Below are positions 16,274 through 25,075 of a DNA stretch of 64,000 nt, piece after piece. Below the pieces are notes generated by a model. That model saw only the letters and a list, made by a program, of their open reading frames with translations. It did not search any database and was not told the origin of the DNA. Each line of letters starts with the position of its first letter. The stretch's first letter is position 1. Position numbers and translations under genes: made by a program. Source of the DNA: Paracoccaceae bacterium. Lineage in GTDB: Bacteria; Pseudomonadota; Alphaproteobacteria; Rhodobacterales; Rhodobacteraceae. The stretch covers positions 1 to 64,000 of the forward strand of contig JADGFD010000007.1 in NCBI GenBank assembly GCA_016744015.1, given 5' to 3'.

Positions 16274-16780
16274 ATGATCACCAGAACCCACCAAAAGGGC
16301 GACGCCCCCTCCGAGGCGACCTATTCCGACTGCGAGCGCTACCGCTACGCCCTCACCCGCATTTGGGAGCCTGAGGGCCGCAAAGTCCTGTTCCTTATGC
16401 TCAACCCCAGCACCGCCACCGAGGTGCAAAACGACCCCACCGTCGAGCGCTGCGAGCGCCGCGCCCGCACGCTGGGCTTCGGGGGATTCCGCGTCTGCAA
16501 TATCTTCGCTTTCCGCGCCACAGACCCGCGCAACATGCGCGCGGCGGATGACCCCGTTGGCCCGGCCAATGACACCGCCATTCTAGAGGCCATCGCCTGG
16601 GCCGATGAGGTGGTCGCGGGCTGGGGCAACCACGGTGCACACTTGGCGCGAGGTGAAGCAATGCAAGCCCTGCTTAAGGCTCAACCCAAAACGCCCAAGC
16701 ACCTTGGCCTTACCAAATCCGGCCACCCAAAACACCCGCTTTATATTGCATACACAACCCAACCGGAGGCTTGGTGGTGA
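16274..16780 (+). CDS. DUF1643 domain protein
   Basis: A 168-residue protein of the DUF1643 family, seen from VLFLMLNPSTATEVQNDPTVERC, FGGFRVCNIFAFRATDP, and the C-terminal HLGLTKSGHPKHPLYI. The family is small, cytoplasmic and uncharacterised. The ATG at 16274 gives the normal N-terminus. The stop overlaps the GTG start of the SDR gene, so the pair is co-translated. Confidence 0.85.
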   Translation: MITRTHQKGDAPSEATYSDCERYRYALTRIWEPEGRKVLFLMLNPSTATEVQNDPTVERCERRARTLGFGGFRVCNIFAFRATDPRNMRAADDPVGPANDTAILEAIAWADEVVAGWGNHGAHLARGEAMQALLKAQPKTPKHLGLTKSGHPKHPLYIAYTTQPEAWW

Positions 16781-17529
16781 CCCGACAAATAGCCATAATA
16801 ACCGGCGGAAGCCGTGGCATTGGTGCCGCCACCGCCATTCTTGCCGCCAAGATGGGCTTTGATATCTGCATCAGCTATATCGCCAACGACGCCGCCGCCG
16901 ACACGATTTTGGAAGCCTGCAAAACTCACGGCGCACGCGCCATGAAGGTGCGAGGCGATGTTGCCAACGAGGCCGATGTCGAAGCGCTTTTCAATGCCTG
17001 TGATGCCCAACTCGGCCCTGTTACGCTCCTCGTAAACAACGCCGGCATCGTTGGCGAAACTTCCCGGGTTGATGCGCTTTCCGCAGCGGCGTTAGAACGG
17101 ATATACCGGGTTAACGTTTTTGGCTCGTTTTACTGCGCCCAGCAAGCCGTGCGCCGGATGTCCACCAATAATGGCGGCAAGGGCGGTAGCATCGTGAATC
17201 TGTCCTCCATCGCGGCCACCATCGGCAGTGCGGGGGAATATGTTCACTATGCCTCGACCAAAGGCGCGATTGATAGCTTTACCATTGGCCTCGCACGTGA
17301 AGTTGGACGGGAGGGCATTCGTGTAAACTCTGTGCAAGCAGGCACGGCCGATACCGATGTGCACACCACTGGTGGCGGCAACCCAGACCGCCCCGCCATG
17401 GTCGCCGCCACCTCGGCACTCGGCCGCGTGGCCACACCTGAAGAAATTGCCGAGGCCATCCTGTGGCTTGGGTCTGATAAAGCAAGCTATGCCACCGGCA
17501 CCGTGCTGCGGGTCGGGGGCGGCTTATAA
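16777..17529 (+). CDS. YgfF-like SDR oxidoreductase
   Basis: A 250-residue short-chain dehydrogenase with TGGSRGIGAAT at residue 10, NNAGIVG, INVSS-type segment IVNLSSIAATIG and catalytic YASTKGAIDS. The segments NNGGKGGSIVNLSS and GEYVHYASTKGAID match the E. coli YgfF subgroup (putative sugar or 3-oxoacyl reductases). I place the start at the GTG at 16777, with GGAGG 8 bases upstream; the GTG at 16774 is also possible. Coupled to DUF1643 by a GTGA overlap. Confidence 0.85.
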   Translation: MTRQIAIITGGSRGIGAATAILAAKMGFDICISYIANDAAADTILEACKTHGARAMKVRGDVANEADVEALFNACDAQLGPVTLLVNNAGIVGETSRVDALSAAALERIYRVNVFGSFYCAQQAVRRMSTNNGGKGGSIVNLSSIAATIGSAGEYVHYASTKGAIDSFTIGLAREVGREGIRVNSVQAGTADTDVHTTGGGNPDRPAMVAATSALGRVATPEEIAEAILWLGSDKASYATGTVLRVGGGL

Positions 17530-17568
17530 AGAAACGGCGGATTATAACGGAGGGCTAAATATAAAACA

Positions 17569-18084
17569 TTGCGAAAACGCGGCTGGGTTCCGGCTGAAAC
17601 CGAAGAGCTTGTAACGCGCATCGCAGCCGAAGCCACGGCGGCCTCCAACGCTGAAACCGCTGCCCAACTTGAAAGGCTGGCCGCCAAAACGAAACCCTCC
17701 ACCTGAGGGATGGCTTCAACCTCAACACTGCCACCAATGTAATGCCCCCCCCGCCCTGCTTGCCTACAGCCTTTCCGAGCAGCCATCCCTGGGTTACCCG
17801 CGAGGTCAATACGAGATGGGCCTTGAGGCTATTGAGGCAACCGAAGTGATTACCGCCGCGCTCTGCGCTGAGGTTTTTGAGGCAAAATACGCCGAAATCC
17901 GCGTGCCTTCTGGCGCCACATCAAACCTCTACGGTTTTATGGCCACATGCAAGCCGGGCGATACGATCACCGCTCCGCCCGCCAGCATCGGCGGGCATCC
18001 GGAGCGGCTTCACAGCTCCGGGCTTGCTTTTGTCTCTGCGGGGGTGAACCCCCACTCGACAAAAGCACATTTTTCAATAAATTG
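17569..18084 (+). pseudogene. Truncated, frameshifted serine-hydroxymethyltransferase-like gene
   Basis: The reading starts at about 17569 (LRKRGWVPAETEELVTRIAA, then ETAAQLERLAAK). It shifts frame in the AAAAC run near 17690, continues as NETLHLRDGFNLNTATNVM, and shifts again in an eight-C run near 17743-17750. Then it reads LLAYSLSEQPSLGYPRGQYE, MGLEAIEATEVITAALCAEV and VPSGATSNLYGFMATCKPGD, and ends soon after PPASIGGH. This matches the first third of a GlyA-like PLP enzyme (KYEMGLEAIEEIE and PSGA-NLYAFMA pattern); the PLP-lysine part is absent. The gene is thus broken by two frameshifts and a 3' deletion. It sits on the glycolate-oxidase side of a region with other glycine/glyoxylate relics. 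Confidence 0.75.
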
Positions 18085-18099
18085 AAAAACGCCTGCCGC

Positions 18100-18140
18100 T
18101 GGCCGTGGCCTCGCTACGCTCGGCGGGGCCAACACAACCG
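18100..18140. repeat. Partial GC-rich intergenic repeat
   Basis: GGCCGTGGCCTCGCTACGCTCGG resembles the left arm of repeat A2 (GCGTGGCCTCGCCTTCGGCTCGG at 3390-3412). It lies between the broken SHMT-like gene and the 3' end of the DUF599 gene and may mark the deletion endpoint. Confidence 0.4.
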
Positions 18141-18143
18141 CCT

Positions 18144-18842
18144 CTATAGGTCCACAAGCGCCGCCCTTGATTGCGAGTTGAATTCGCGGCGATATAGCAC
18201 AGCCAGCGTCAGAAAGGTTGCCCCTATCATCGCCCAAGCCCCGAGTAACCATGCCAGTGCCGCCAGTGCAAAATACATCGCCCGCAACCCACGGTTAAAG
18301 CTGCGCGCCGCATAGGTGTTTAGCTTGGCGGATTTCTCAGCATAGCGCAGGGCGTCGGGGTGCTCTGGGTCTATCGGCACCGACGCCATAACCACCGCAC
18401 AATAGCCAAAAAGCCGGTGAGACCACACAAATTTCAGAAAAGCGCTGGCCATTATCGCCACCACAAGGATCAGCTTGGTCTCCCAAACCACCTTGGGCGC
18501 GCTCAGCTCAATGCTTAGATCAGCGGCCAGTGCTTGCAGCGTGCCTGCTTGGCCGAGCAAGGCCACCGAGCCGCCAATGCCGATCATACTGGCCGAGGTA
18601 AAAAATGCCGCGCCCTGCCGCAGGCTTGCCAGAATACTGGCATCCAGCATCCGGTTTTCGCGGTGAAGCATTTCCTGCATCCAGCGGGCCCGATATTCCG
18701 CAATCAAGGAATGGGTCGAGCGGCGCTTGCCTTCATGCTCTACCCACCAGCCAATGAGCGACCAGCCAAGCAACAATAGCGTCAGCGCCGCGCCATCCCA
18801 CAAGCTGAAAGGGGCAATGAACTGATTGAGAATATCTGGCAT
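18144..18842 (-). CDS. DUF599 membrane protein
   Basis: A 232-residue integral membrane protein with four main hydrophobic segments (about 15-35, 80-105, 118-140, 190-218) and the DUF599 pattern: SLIAEYRARWMQEMLHRENR, a cytosolic stretch, then AARSFNRGLRAMYFALAALA. Function unknown. The ATG at 18842 has AAAGGG upstream; the frame is open 12 codons further but without a site. The gene is divergent from glcD. Confidence 0.87.
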   Translation of the reverse strand: MPDILNQFIAPFSLWDGAALTLLLLGWSLIGWWVEHEGKRRSTHSLIAEYRARWMQEMLHRENRMLDASILASLRQGAAFFTSASMIGIGGSVALLGQAGTLQALAADLSIELSAPKVVWETKLILVVAIMASAFLKFVWSHRLFGYCAVVMASVPIDPEHPDALRYAEKSAKLNTYAARSFNRGLRAMYFALAALAWLLGAWAMIGATFLTLAVLYRREFNSQSRAALVDL

Positions 18843-18993
18843 GATTGCCCTTTCAACGTCAGACCGCATGTGCGGCACAAAACTACGCCCTTAGTGGCAC
18901 AAACCGCAACCATTGGTCAATATTGCTGCCTTTTTCTTGAATTACGGGCTCATTCAGGTTACCTGAAACATACCCAAGCTCGGAGGCGCGCCC

Positions 18994-20424
18994 ATGCAAA
19001 TGCCCAAACCCAGTGCCAATATTCTTGCTCGCAAGGCCGAGATTGTGGCGTGTTTGCGCCAAGTGCTGCCCGAAAATGCCGTGATTGATGACCCGTTTGA
19101 GACCAAAGTCTATGAGTGTGACGCGCTCTCGGCCTATCGCTGCCCGCCCTTGGCCGTGGTACTGCCCGGCAGCACCGAGGAAACCGCGGCAGCCTTAAAA
19201 GCTTGCCACGAAATGGGTGTGCCCGTGGTGCCGCGTGGCTCTGGCACCTCGCTTGCCGGCGGGGCTTTGCCAACCGAAGATAGCGTGATTTTGGGCGTAG
19301 CGCGGCTAAACGGCGTGCTTGAAGCTGACTATGCAAATCGCTTTATTACCGTGCAATCCGGCCGCACAAACCTTAGCGTCACGGGCGCGGTGGAGCAGAA
19401 CGGCTATTTCTATGCGCCAGATCCCTCAAGCCAGCTGGCCTGCGCCATTGCGGGCAATATCGCGATGAATTCCGGCGGGGCACATTGCTTGAAATATGGC
19501 GTGACCACCAACAACCTGCTCGGTGTAAAAATGGTTACGATGGCGGGGGAAGTTATTGAAATTGGCGGCGCGCATCTGGATGCAGCTGGCTATGATTTGC
19601 TTGGGCTGATCTGCGGTTCCGAGGGCCAGCTTGGCGTGGTGACAGAGGCAACGTTGCGCATTCTAGCCAAACCGGAGGGTGCACGGCCCGTGCTCATTGG
19701 CTTTGATAGCAACGAGGTTGCGGGGGCTTGTGTTTCAGATATTATCCGCGCGGGTGTGCTGCCTGTGGCCATTGAATTTATGGACCGCCCCGTTATTCGC
19801 GCCGCCGAAAACTTCACCCATGCAGGCTATCCAGATGTCGAGGCCCTGTTGATTATCGAGGTCGAAGGTTCGGAAGCCGAAATTGCCGAGCAGCTCGGGA
19901 AAATCACCAAAATTGCCAAGCGTCACAACCCCGTGGAGCTGCGGGAAAGCCAGAGCCCTGAGGAAAGCGCAAATATCTGGAAGGGCCGCAAGGCTGCCTT
20001 TGGCGCGATGGGACAGATCAATGATTATATGTGCTTGGACGGCACAATCCCTGTTAGCAAGCTGCCCGAAACCTTGCGGGGGATTACGGCTCTTTCCCAA
20101 AAATACGGCCTTGATGTCGGCAATGTTTTTCACGCCGGAGACGGCAATATGCACCCACTTATTCTATACAATGCCAACAAGCCCGGAGATCTTGAACTTT
20201 GTGAAGCCATGGGGGCCGATATTTTGAAGCTTTGCGTTGAGGTTGGCGGCTGCCTAACGGGTGAGCACGGTGTGGGTGTTGAAAAGCGCGAGCTGATGCA
20301 CAGCCAGTTTGGCGTGGATGATCTGGATATCCAAATGGCCGTGAAGGACGTGTTTGACCCAAAATGGCTGCTTAACCCAGCCAAGGTTTTTCCGCTTGAT
20401 GCCTCTGAGGGCCGCCGCCAATGA
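18994..20424 (+). CDS. glcD: Glycolate oxidase FAD subunit
   Basis: A 476-residue flavoprotein of the FAD_binding_4 / FAD-oxidase C family and the catalytic subunit of membrane-associated glycolate oxidase, which turns glycolate into glyoxylate. Marks: GTSLAGGALPTEDSV and DPSSQLACAIAGNIAMNSGG (FAD site, about 80-165), the GTDGIVTE-like segment CGSEGQLGVVTEATLR, and the C-terminal HAGDGNMHPLILY and GCLTGEHGVGVEKRELM. CGGAGG precedes the ATG. It is first in the operon glcD-glcE-X-glcF-AAC(3)-like, with four-base overlaps at the first junctions. Confidence 0.95.
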   Translation: MQMPKPSANILARKAEIVACLRQVLPENAVIDDPFETKVYECDALSAYRCPPLAVVLPGSTEETAAALKACHEMGVPVVPRGSGTSLAGGALPTEDSVILGVARLNGVLEADYANRFITVQSGRTNLSVTGAVEQNGYFYAPDPSSQLACAIAGNIAMNSGGAHCLKYGVTTNNLLGVKMVTMAGEVIEIGGAHLDAAGYDLLGLICGSEGQLGVVTEATLRILAKPEGARPVLIGFDSNEVAGACVSDIIRAGVLPVAIEFMDRPVIRAAENFTHAGYPDVEALLIIEVEGSEAEIAEQLGKITKIAKRHNPVELRESQSPEESANIWKGRKAAFGAMGQINDYMCLDGTIPVSKLPETLRGITALSQKYGLDVGNVFHAGDGNMHPLILYNANKPGDLELCEAMGADILKLCVEVGGCLTGEHGVGVEKRELMHSQFGVDDLDIQMAVKDVFDPKWLLNPAKVFPLDASEGRRQ

Positions 20425-21479
20425 AACCGGAAACCGAAGCCGAGTTGGCCGATATTGTCGCCAGCGCCAAAGCCCCCCTTGAGGTCATCGGCGGTGGCAC
20501 CCGCCAGATTGGCCGCACCAAGGGCGACCCGCTGCACTCCAGTGGCCTCAGTGGCATTAGACTTTACGAGCCAGAGGCCCTGACGCTGGTGGCCCAAGCC
20601 GGCACACCGCTGGCTGAGATAGAGACCCTGCTGGCAGAAAACGGCCAGCGCCTGCCGTTTGAACCTTATGACTTGCGGGCGCTGCAAGGCACCATCGGCA
20701 CGCCGACAATCGGGGGCGTGGTTGCGACCAATGCCTCTGGCCCGCGGCGTATTCAGGCAGGAGCCTGCCGCGATAGCCTGATTGGCGTGCGCTTTGTTGA
20801 TGGCCTCGGGCGCATTCTTAAAAACGGCGGGCGGGTTATGAAAAACGTAACCGGCTATGATCTTGTGAAGCTGATGGCCGGTAGCCATGGCACTTTGGGC
20901 GTGCTGACCGAGGTGAGTTTCAAACTACTTCCGGCACCGGAAGCTACGGCCACCGTGCTGGTGGCTGAGGCCGAAACCACATCGGCGGCGACTATGGCCA
21001 AGGCCATGGCCTCGCCATTTGACGTAAGCGGCTCCGCCCATGCAAACGGCACCACCGCCCTGCGACTGGAAGGGCTTGAAGGCTCGGTCAGCTATCGCAG
21101 CCAAGCGCTGGCAAACTTGCTTGGCGGCGAGGTTGCTACCTTTGACTGGGTGGCCCAGCGCGATGTGCACGCTTTTGCGGGCGTTGAAGGTGATGTCTGG
21201 CGGATATCCGTAAAGCCCTCCGGAGGCCCATTGATGGCTGAAGCCCTTCGCCGCCTTGGCGCTGAAAAAGTTATATTTGATTGGGCCGGAGGCCTGCTCT
21301 GGGTGCTGGCGTCCAAGGGTTCCCCCCTTCGCCCCGCTATTAAATCCGGCCACGCCACCCTGATTCGCGGCGAAGGCCAAACCTTCCCGCCAGAGCCAGC
21401 CCCCATCGCGGCCCTCTCAGCAGCCCTGCGGCAAAAGTTTGACCCGCGCAGCCTGCTTAACCCCGGGCGAATGGCATGA
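20421..21479 (+). CDS. glcE: Glycolate oxidase FAD-binding subunit
   Basis: A 352-residue second flavin-type subunit of glycolate oxidase. The FAD-binding N-terminal domain is visible (PLEVIGGGTRQIGR, TIGGVVATNASGPRR, GAGGRVMKNVTGYDLVKLMA-type segment GRVMKNVTGYDLVKLMAGSH, about 115-165). The C-terminal part is shorter than in GlcD, as usual, ending in the GlcE pattern FDPRSLLNPGRMA. It overlaps glcD by four bases and the next gene by four bases. Confidence 0.94.
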   Translation: MKPETEAELADIVASAKAPLEVIGGGTRQIGRTKGDPLHSSGLSGIRLYEPEALTLVAQAGTPLAEIETLLAENGQRLPFEPYDLRALQGTIGTPTIGGVVATNASGPRRIQAGACRDSLIGVRFVDGLGRILKNGGRVMKNVTGYDLVKLMAGSHGTLGVLTEVSFKLLPAPEATATVLVAEAETTSAATMAKAMASPFDVSGSAHANGTTALRLEGLEGSVSYRSQALANLLGGEVATFDWVAQRDVHAFAGVEGDVWRISVKPSGGPLMAEALRRLGAEKVIFDWAGGLLWVLASKGSPLRPAIKSGHATLIRGEGQTFPPEPAPIAALSAALRQKFDPRSLLNPGRMA

Positions 21480-22591
21480 GCACTGACCCTTATGATTATG
21501 CCGCCAGCTTAATCAATAGTCACACCCGGAATGCGATCAATTCTTTTTGGCAGCATTTCGCGCAAAATGCTGACATCCTTGCCAACTGGTTTGTTAACCA
21601 ACAAGGAGGCACGCAAACAGTCGTCAACATCATGCAACCACTTACCGAGGTCTCCCCCGACCTGATATGGGGGTTTGGCCCCGCCGAGCAAGGCCATATG
21701 CTCACCATAACCGCTGAGTTCCAAGACGGATTGCGCCCGTTAGCGCGGCTGATGCAGCGCATGGCCCCCAGCCTGCCGGACTGGACGTTCACCAATACCC
21801 ACCCGCCAAGCGACCCTGCCCAATTGGCGCAAGAGCATTTGGCCCGCTTTGGTTTCCCCCTCACCCTATCAGATATCAAGGTTAGCCTTGGTCGCGATAG
21901 GCGGATAAATCTGCACGGCTACGGGGCGGGGCCCAAAGTGTTTGACGAGGTGCTCAATGTATCCACTCTGCTTTTGGGTGAGGAAAAAGAACGCGATTGG
22001 GTTGGTTATGTGCAAGAAACACACAACCAAGCCAGCCAGCCCTTCGGGCCGCTCACGTGGATCAATCGCTTTGATGACGCCATCGCCGAGGCGCGCAGCC
22101 TAATGCCCAACGCCCCCCATAGCGAGCAGGACCCCAGGCAAGCTAGTGGTGGGCTTTATCGCGATTTCAACCTGCCTCACGGGCACCCACGCCAAGACCT
22201 AATCACGTTTTTCGCCCCTTCTGAGGCCTATATAAACGCCGCGCTTTATGGCCCGCGTTTTTCCTCCCGCGGGTTCAGCGGCTTTAACGAGTGGTTTATG
22301 TATCTGAAAATTCAGCGCAGCCTCGCCGCCCCCTTTGGCCATGTCGAAGAGCGCGCAGAAGTCGAGGACCGCCTTCACACGACACTTTCCAACGCGGGCG
22401 TTGGCGGCTGGGTTGCGGCGGGGCATGGCACCGACTATGTCTACATTGATTTCGCGGTTGCAGATGTAGCGCTGGCCGCCGCCCTGCTTCAAAACCACTT
22501 TGGCAAGGAGGTTTATGCGGCAGATGCCAGCCTGTACTTCCTTGATCAAGGGTTGCGGGACATCACCATTCCCCTTTCACCATCTATTTAA
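21476..22591 (+). CDS. Uncharacterised protein embedded in the glycolate oxidase operon
   Basis: A 371-residue soluble protein without signal peptide or membrane segment. The N-terminal half (about 20-180) opens with FWQHFAQNADILANWF and VSPDLIWGFGPAEQGHMLTI, reminiscent of an uncharacterised 'FWxWFxxNxxxL' family that I associate with DUF695-type proteins. The last 70 residues (LHTTLSNAGVGGWVAAGHG, VYIDFAVADVALAAALLQ) recall the RraB-like domain seen at the C-terminus of such proteins. The assignment is tentative. It starts in the glcE stop (ATGA) and ends 9 bases before glcF, so it is co-expressed with the enzyme. A role in GlcDEF assembly or control is only a guess from position. Confidence 0.8.
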   Translation: MSTDPYDYAASLINSHTRNAINSFWQHFAQNADILANWFVNQQGGTQTVVNIMQPLTEVSPDLIWGFGPAEQGHMLTITAEFQDGLRPLARLMQRMAPSLPDWTFTNTHPPSDPAQLAQEHLARFGFPLTLSDIKVSLGRDRRINLHGYGAGPKVFDEVLNVSTLLLGEEKERDWVGYVQETHNQASQPFGPLTWINRFDDAIAEARSLMPNAPHSEQDPRQASGGLYRDFNLPHGHPRQDLITFFAPSEAYINAALYGPRFSSRGFSGFNEWFMYLKIQRSLAAPFGHVEERAEVEDRLHTTLSNAGVGGWVAAGHGTDYVYIDFAVADVALAAALLQNHFGKEVYAADASLYFLDQGLRDITIPLSPSI

Positions 22592-22600
22592 AGGGCCGAT

Positions 22601-23869
22601 ATGCAAACCAATTTCTCCCCCGAGCAGCTTACAGATACAGGCATTCAGCGCGCCGACGAGATCCTGCGCGCCTGCGTGCATTGCGGTTTTTGCACAGCCA
22701 CCTGCCCTACTTATCTGCTTTTAGGTGATGAGTTGGACAGCCCCCGCGGCCGGATTTACCTGATCAAAGACATGCTGGAAGCGGGCCGCCCCGCTGACGA
22801 AAAAACGGTAAAGCATATTGACCGCTGCCTGAGCTGCCTTGCTTGCATGTCTACCTGCCCCTCGGGCGTGCACTATATGCATCTGGTAGACCTCGCTCGC
22901 GAGCACATTGAAAAGACCTATAAACGCCCGCTGTTTGACCGCGCCCTTCGGGCTGTGCTTGCACAAATCCTGCCTTACCCGATGCGCTTTCGCGCCGCGA
23001 TTCTAGGCGCTTGGGCTGCCAAACCTTTTCGCTTTGCTCTGCCAAGCAAGCTCAAAGCGATGGTTGATTTTGCCCCCGCCAAGCTCCCCTCACCCAGCGC
23101 GGTTGACAGCCCACAGGTCTTCCCCGCCAAAGGCCAGAAGATCCGCCGCGTGGCGCTACTTTCAGGCTGTGCACAAACCGCGCTAAACACTAACATTAAC
23201 GAAGCTACCATCCGGATACTCACCCGCCTCGGGGTTGAAGTGGTGATTGCTGAAGGCATGGGCTGCTGCGGGGCGGTTACCCATCATATTGGAAAAACCA
23301 AGGCCAGCCATAAATCCGCCGCCGCCAATATCAAGGCTTGGAAAGCCGCCGACGTGGACGCCGTGGTGATTAATACCTCTGGCTGCGGCACGACTGTAAA
23401 AGATTACGGCCACATGTTTCGCGAAAGTGAGCTGGCCGAGGACGCCAGCGAGATCGCGGCCAAGGCTCGCGACATATCCGAGATTCTGCTGGAAATCGGC
23501 ATCAAGGGCCAAGCGGATCTCAAAGTCGCCTATCATGCCGCCTGCTCACTGCAACATGGCCAACAAATTAAAGAGGCACCCAAAACCCTGCTCCGAAATG
23601 CGGGCTTTACGGTGCTAGAACCAGCTGACCCCCACCTTTGCTGTGGCTCAGCGGGCACCTATAACCTGATGCAGCCCGAGCTCGCCTCCCAGCTTGGCGC
23701 GCGCAAGGTCGCGAGCCTCGGAGCTCTGACGCCGGATGTAATATCCGCCGGAAATATCGGCTGTATGATGCAAATCGGTGATAGCACAAACTTGCCCGTT
23801 GTGCACACTGTTGAACTCCTAGACTGGGCCACAGGCGGACCAAAACCAAACGCGCTCAAACATGTTTAA
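22601..23869 (+). CDS. glcF: Glycolate oxidase iron-sulfur subunit
   Basis: A 422-residue subunit with two 4Fe-4S motifs near the N-terminus (CVHCGFCTATCPTY, about 23-36, and CLSCLACMSTCPSGVHY, about 76-92) and two CCG domains (GCAQTALN ... GCCGAVTHHIG and CSLQHGQQI ... CCGSAGTYN). It carries electrons from the flavin subunits toward quinone. AAAGGG precedes the ATG. Its end overlaps the AAC(3)-like gene by eight bases. Confidence 0.95.
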   Translation: MQTNFSPEQLTDTGIQRADEILRACVHCGFCTATCPTYLLLGDELDSPRGRIYLIKDMLEAGRPADEKTVKHIDRCLSCLACMSTCPSGVHYMHLVDLAREHIEKTYKRPLFDRALRAVLAQILPYPMRFRAAILGAWAAKPFRFALPSKLKAMVDFAPAKLPSPSAVDSPQVFPAKGQKIRRVALLSGCAQTALNTNINEATIRILTRLGVEVVIAEGMGCCGAVTHHIGKTKASHKSAAANIKAWKAADVDAVVINTSGCGTTVKDYGHMFRESELAEDASEIAAKARDISEILLEIGIKGQADLKVAYHAACSLQHGQQIKEAPKTLLRNAGFTVLEPADPHLCCGSAGTYNLMQPELASQLGARKVASLGALTPDVISAGNIGCMMQIGDSTNLPVVHTVELLDWATGGPKPNALKHV

Positions 23870-24611
23870 CCTTGAGCACATCGTAGATGATCTGCGCAAA
23901 ATCGGTGTCAAGTCTGGCGATGTGCTCATGCTTCACGCCTCACTAAAAGCCGTTGGCCCCGTTAAGAACGGTGCCAACGGCCTGCTTGATGCGCTCCGCA
24001 TGGCCGTAGGCAAAAATGGCACCTTGATGATGGTGCTTGGCGCTGCCAACAAACGTCCCCCCGGTGGCACTGTGTTTAACCCTCTCACCACCCCCGCCGA
24101 CCCGGATGTCGGTCGCCTCGCTGAAATCCTCCGCACCCGCACAGGCTGCAAGGTTTCCAACCATCCCGAAGGCCGCTTTGCCGCGCTTGGCCCCGGTGCC
24201 GAGTTCCTGCTCGCCTCGCAGCCATGGGATGACTATTTTGGCCCCGATTCCCCACTAGACCACCTTTGCCAGCGCGGCGGTAAAATCTTGCGCCTCGGGG
24301 CAGCCCCGGACACCATAACCCTCACTCATTTTGCCGAATACCTCACGCCCCTTACCGAAAAGCGCCGCGTCACACGGCAAGTGCTTGTTCAGGGCCCCGA
24401 AGGGCCGGAGCAAAAGGACGTGTGCTCGCTTGATGACGATGAGGGCATTTTCGAGTTTGGCGGGGAAGACTATTTTATCAGCATTCTGGAAGCGTATATG
24501 GCCAATAAAGAAGGGCAATCTGGCAAGGTCGGCAATGCCAAAAGTCAGCTTTTAGGCGCACAAAGCTATGCCAGTTTTGCCATCGCGTGGATGGCAAGGC
24601 ATCTTGGCTAG
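23862..24611 (+). CDS. AAC(3)-family N-acetyltransferase-like protein
   Basis: A 249-residue member of the aminoglycoside 3-N-acetyltransferase fold: VKSGDVLMLHASLKAVGPV at the N-terminus, TLMMVLGAANKRPPGGTVF, VSNHPEGRFAALGPGAEFLL, SPLDHLCQRGGKILRLGA and TLTHFAEYL. These are acetyl-CoA-dependent N-acetyltransferases; most chromosomal members in environmental bacteria have unknown acceptors, so resistance should not be assumed. It overlaps glcF by eight bases, which puts it in the glycolate operon. No strong ribosome binding site; translation probably follows from glcF. Confidence 0.82.
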   Translation: MFNLEHIVDDLRKIGVKSGDVLMLHASLKAVGPVKNGANGLLDALRMAVGKNGTLMMVLGAANKRPPGGTVFNPLTTPADPDVGRLAEILRTRTGCKVSNHPEGRFAALGPGAEFLLASQPWDDYFGPDSPLDHLCQRGGKILRLGAAPDTITLTHFAEYLTPLTEKRRVTRQVLVQGPEGPEQKDVCSLDDDEGIFEFGGEDYFISILEAYMANKEGQSGKVGNAKSQLLGAQSYASFAIAWMARHLG

Positions 24612-24632
24612 CCCCCCCAACAAGCGCTTCCG

Positions 24633-24680
24633 TTGCCGCGCGGCGCGGGTGCTATATTTCCAAGCAATACAACACGCAAC
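24633..24680. repeat. Dispersed repeat B, copy 2
   Basis: GTTGCCGCGCGGCGCGGGTG followed by CTATATTTCCAAGCAATACA resembles copies at 11347 and 60778. It separates the AAC(3)-like stop from the bhc relics and may be the left boundary of a deletion. Confidence 0.6.
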
Positions 24681-24717
24681 GCGCCGCCACCGTCAGCCAT
24701 CGGTCACTTTGGTTATT

Positions 24718-24906
24718 TTAGCCGCCGTTGCTCGCACCAAAGGCCAAACCGCGGCCAGCTATGGCTTCGAGGTCAGAATAGAGCATGTCCGGGAACGTCA
24801 ATGTCTTGGGGGTAAACTCCGGCAACCCGTTGGTCTCCGTCAGTTTGACCACCGCCGCGCGCGGCATATACGCCAGCATGGCTTTGCCAATGCCCGAGGC
24901 ATGCAT
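24718..24906 (-). pseudogene. IclR-family regulator fragment (bhcR-like)
   Basis: A 62-residue fragment reading MHASGIGKAMLAYMPRAAVV, then LTETNGLPEFTPKTLTF and LYSDLEAIAGRGLAF. This is the effector-domain core of an IclR regulator (pattern ASGIGKA-LA ... G-P-FTP-TLT ... L-AIR-RGYA). The HTH and the rest of the effector domain are missing. It stands divergent from and touching the bhcB relic, which is how bhcR and the bhc genes are usually arranged. Confidence 0.72.
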
Positions 24907-25075
24907 TTACGCGGGGCGTCTAATGCAGTGTTTGGTTTGCCTGATAATATGCTGACAAAAGGCGTGGCCACCCATAGCTCAGGCAACCATGCGCTTAGCC
25001 TTTCTTATGCCGCTGGGCGGCCATGTGGTGATGCCGCGCACCGCGCCGCAAGCCAAGAAGGATGCGGTAGATTAC
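24907..25075 (+). pseudogene. Beta-hydroxyaspartate dehydratase fragment (bhcB-like)
   Basis: Reads HLRGASNAVFGLPDNMLTKG and VATHSSGNHALSLSYAA, then after a one-base frameshift near 25015 GGHVVMPRTAPQAKKDAV. These are the PLP-fold blocks of serine/threonine racemase-dehydratases (K-F-RGA-NAVF, THSSGNHAQA, VVMP-TAP-AK), matching BhcB. The PLP lysine lies before the retained part and the C-terminal two thirds are gone. The residual frame runs directly into the next relic. Confidence 0.72.

Noticed and set aside
23862-24611. Antibiotic resistance gene
   Set aside because: The AAC(3) fold is clear, but it is a chromosomal gene coupled to glcF with no mobile context, so a resistance role is not supported.
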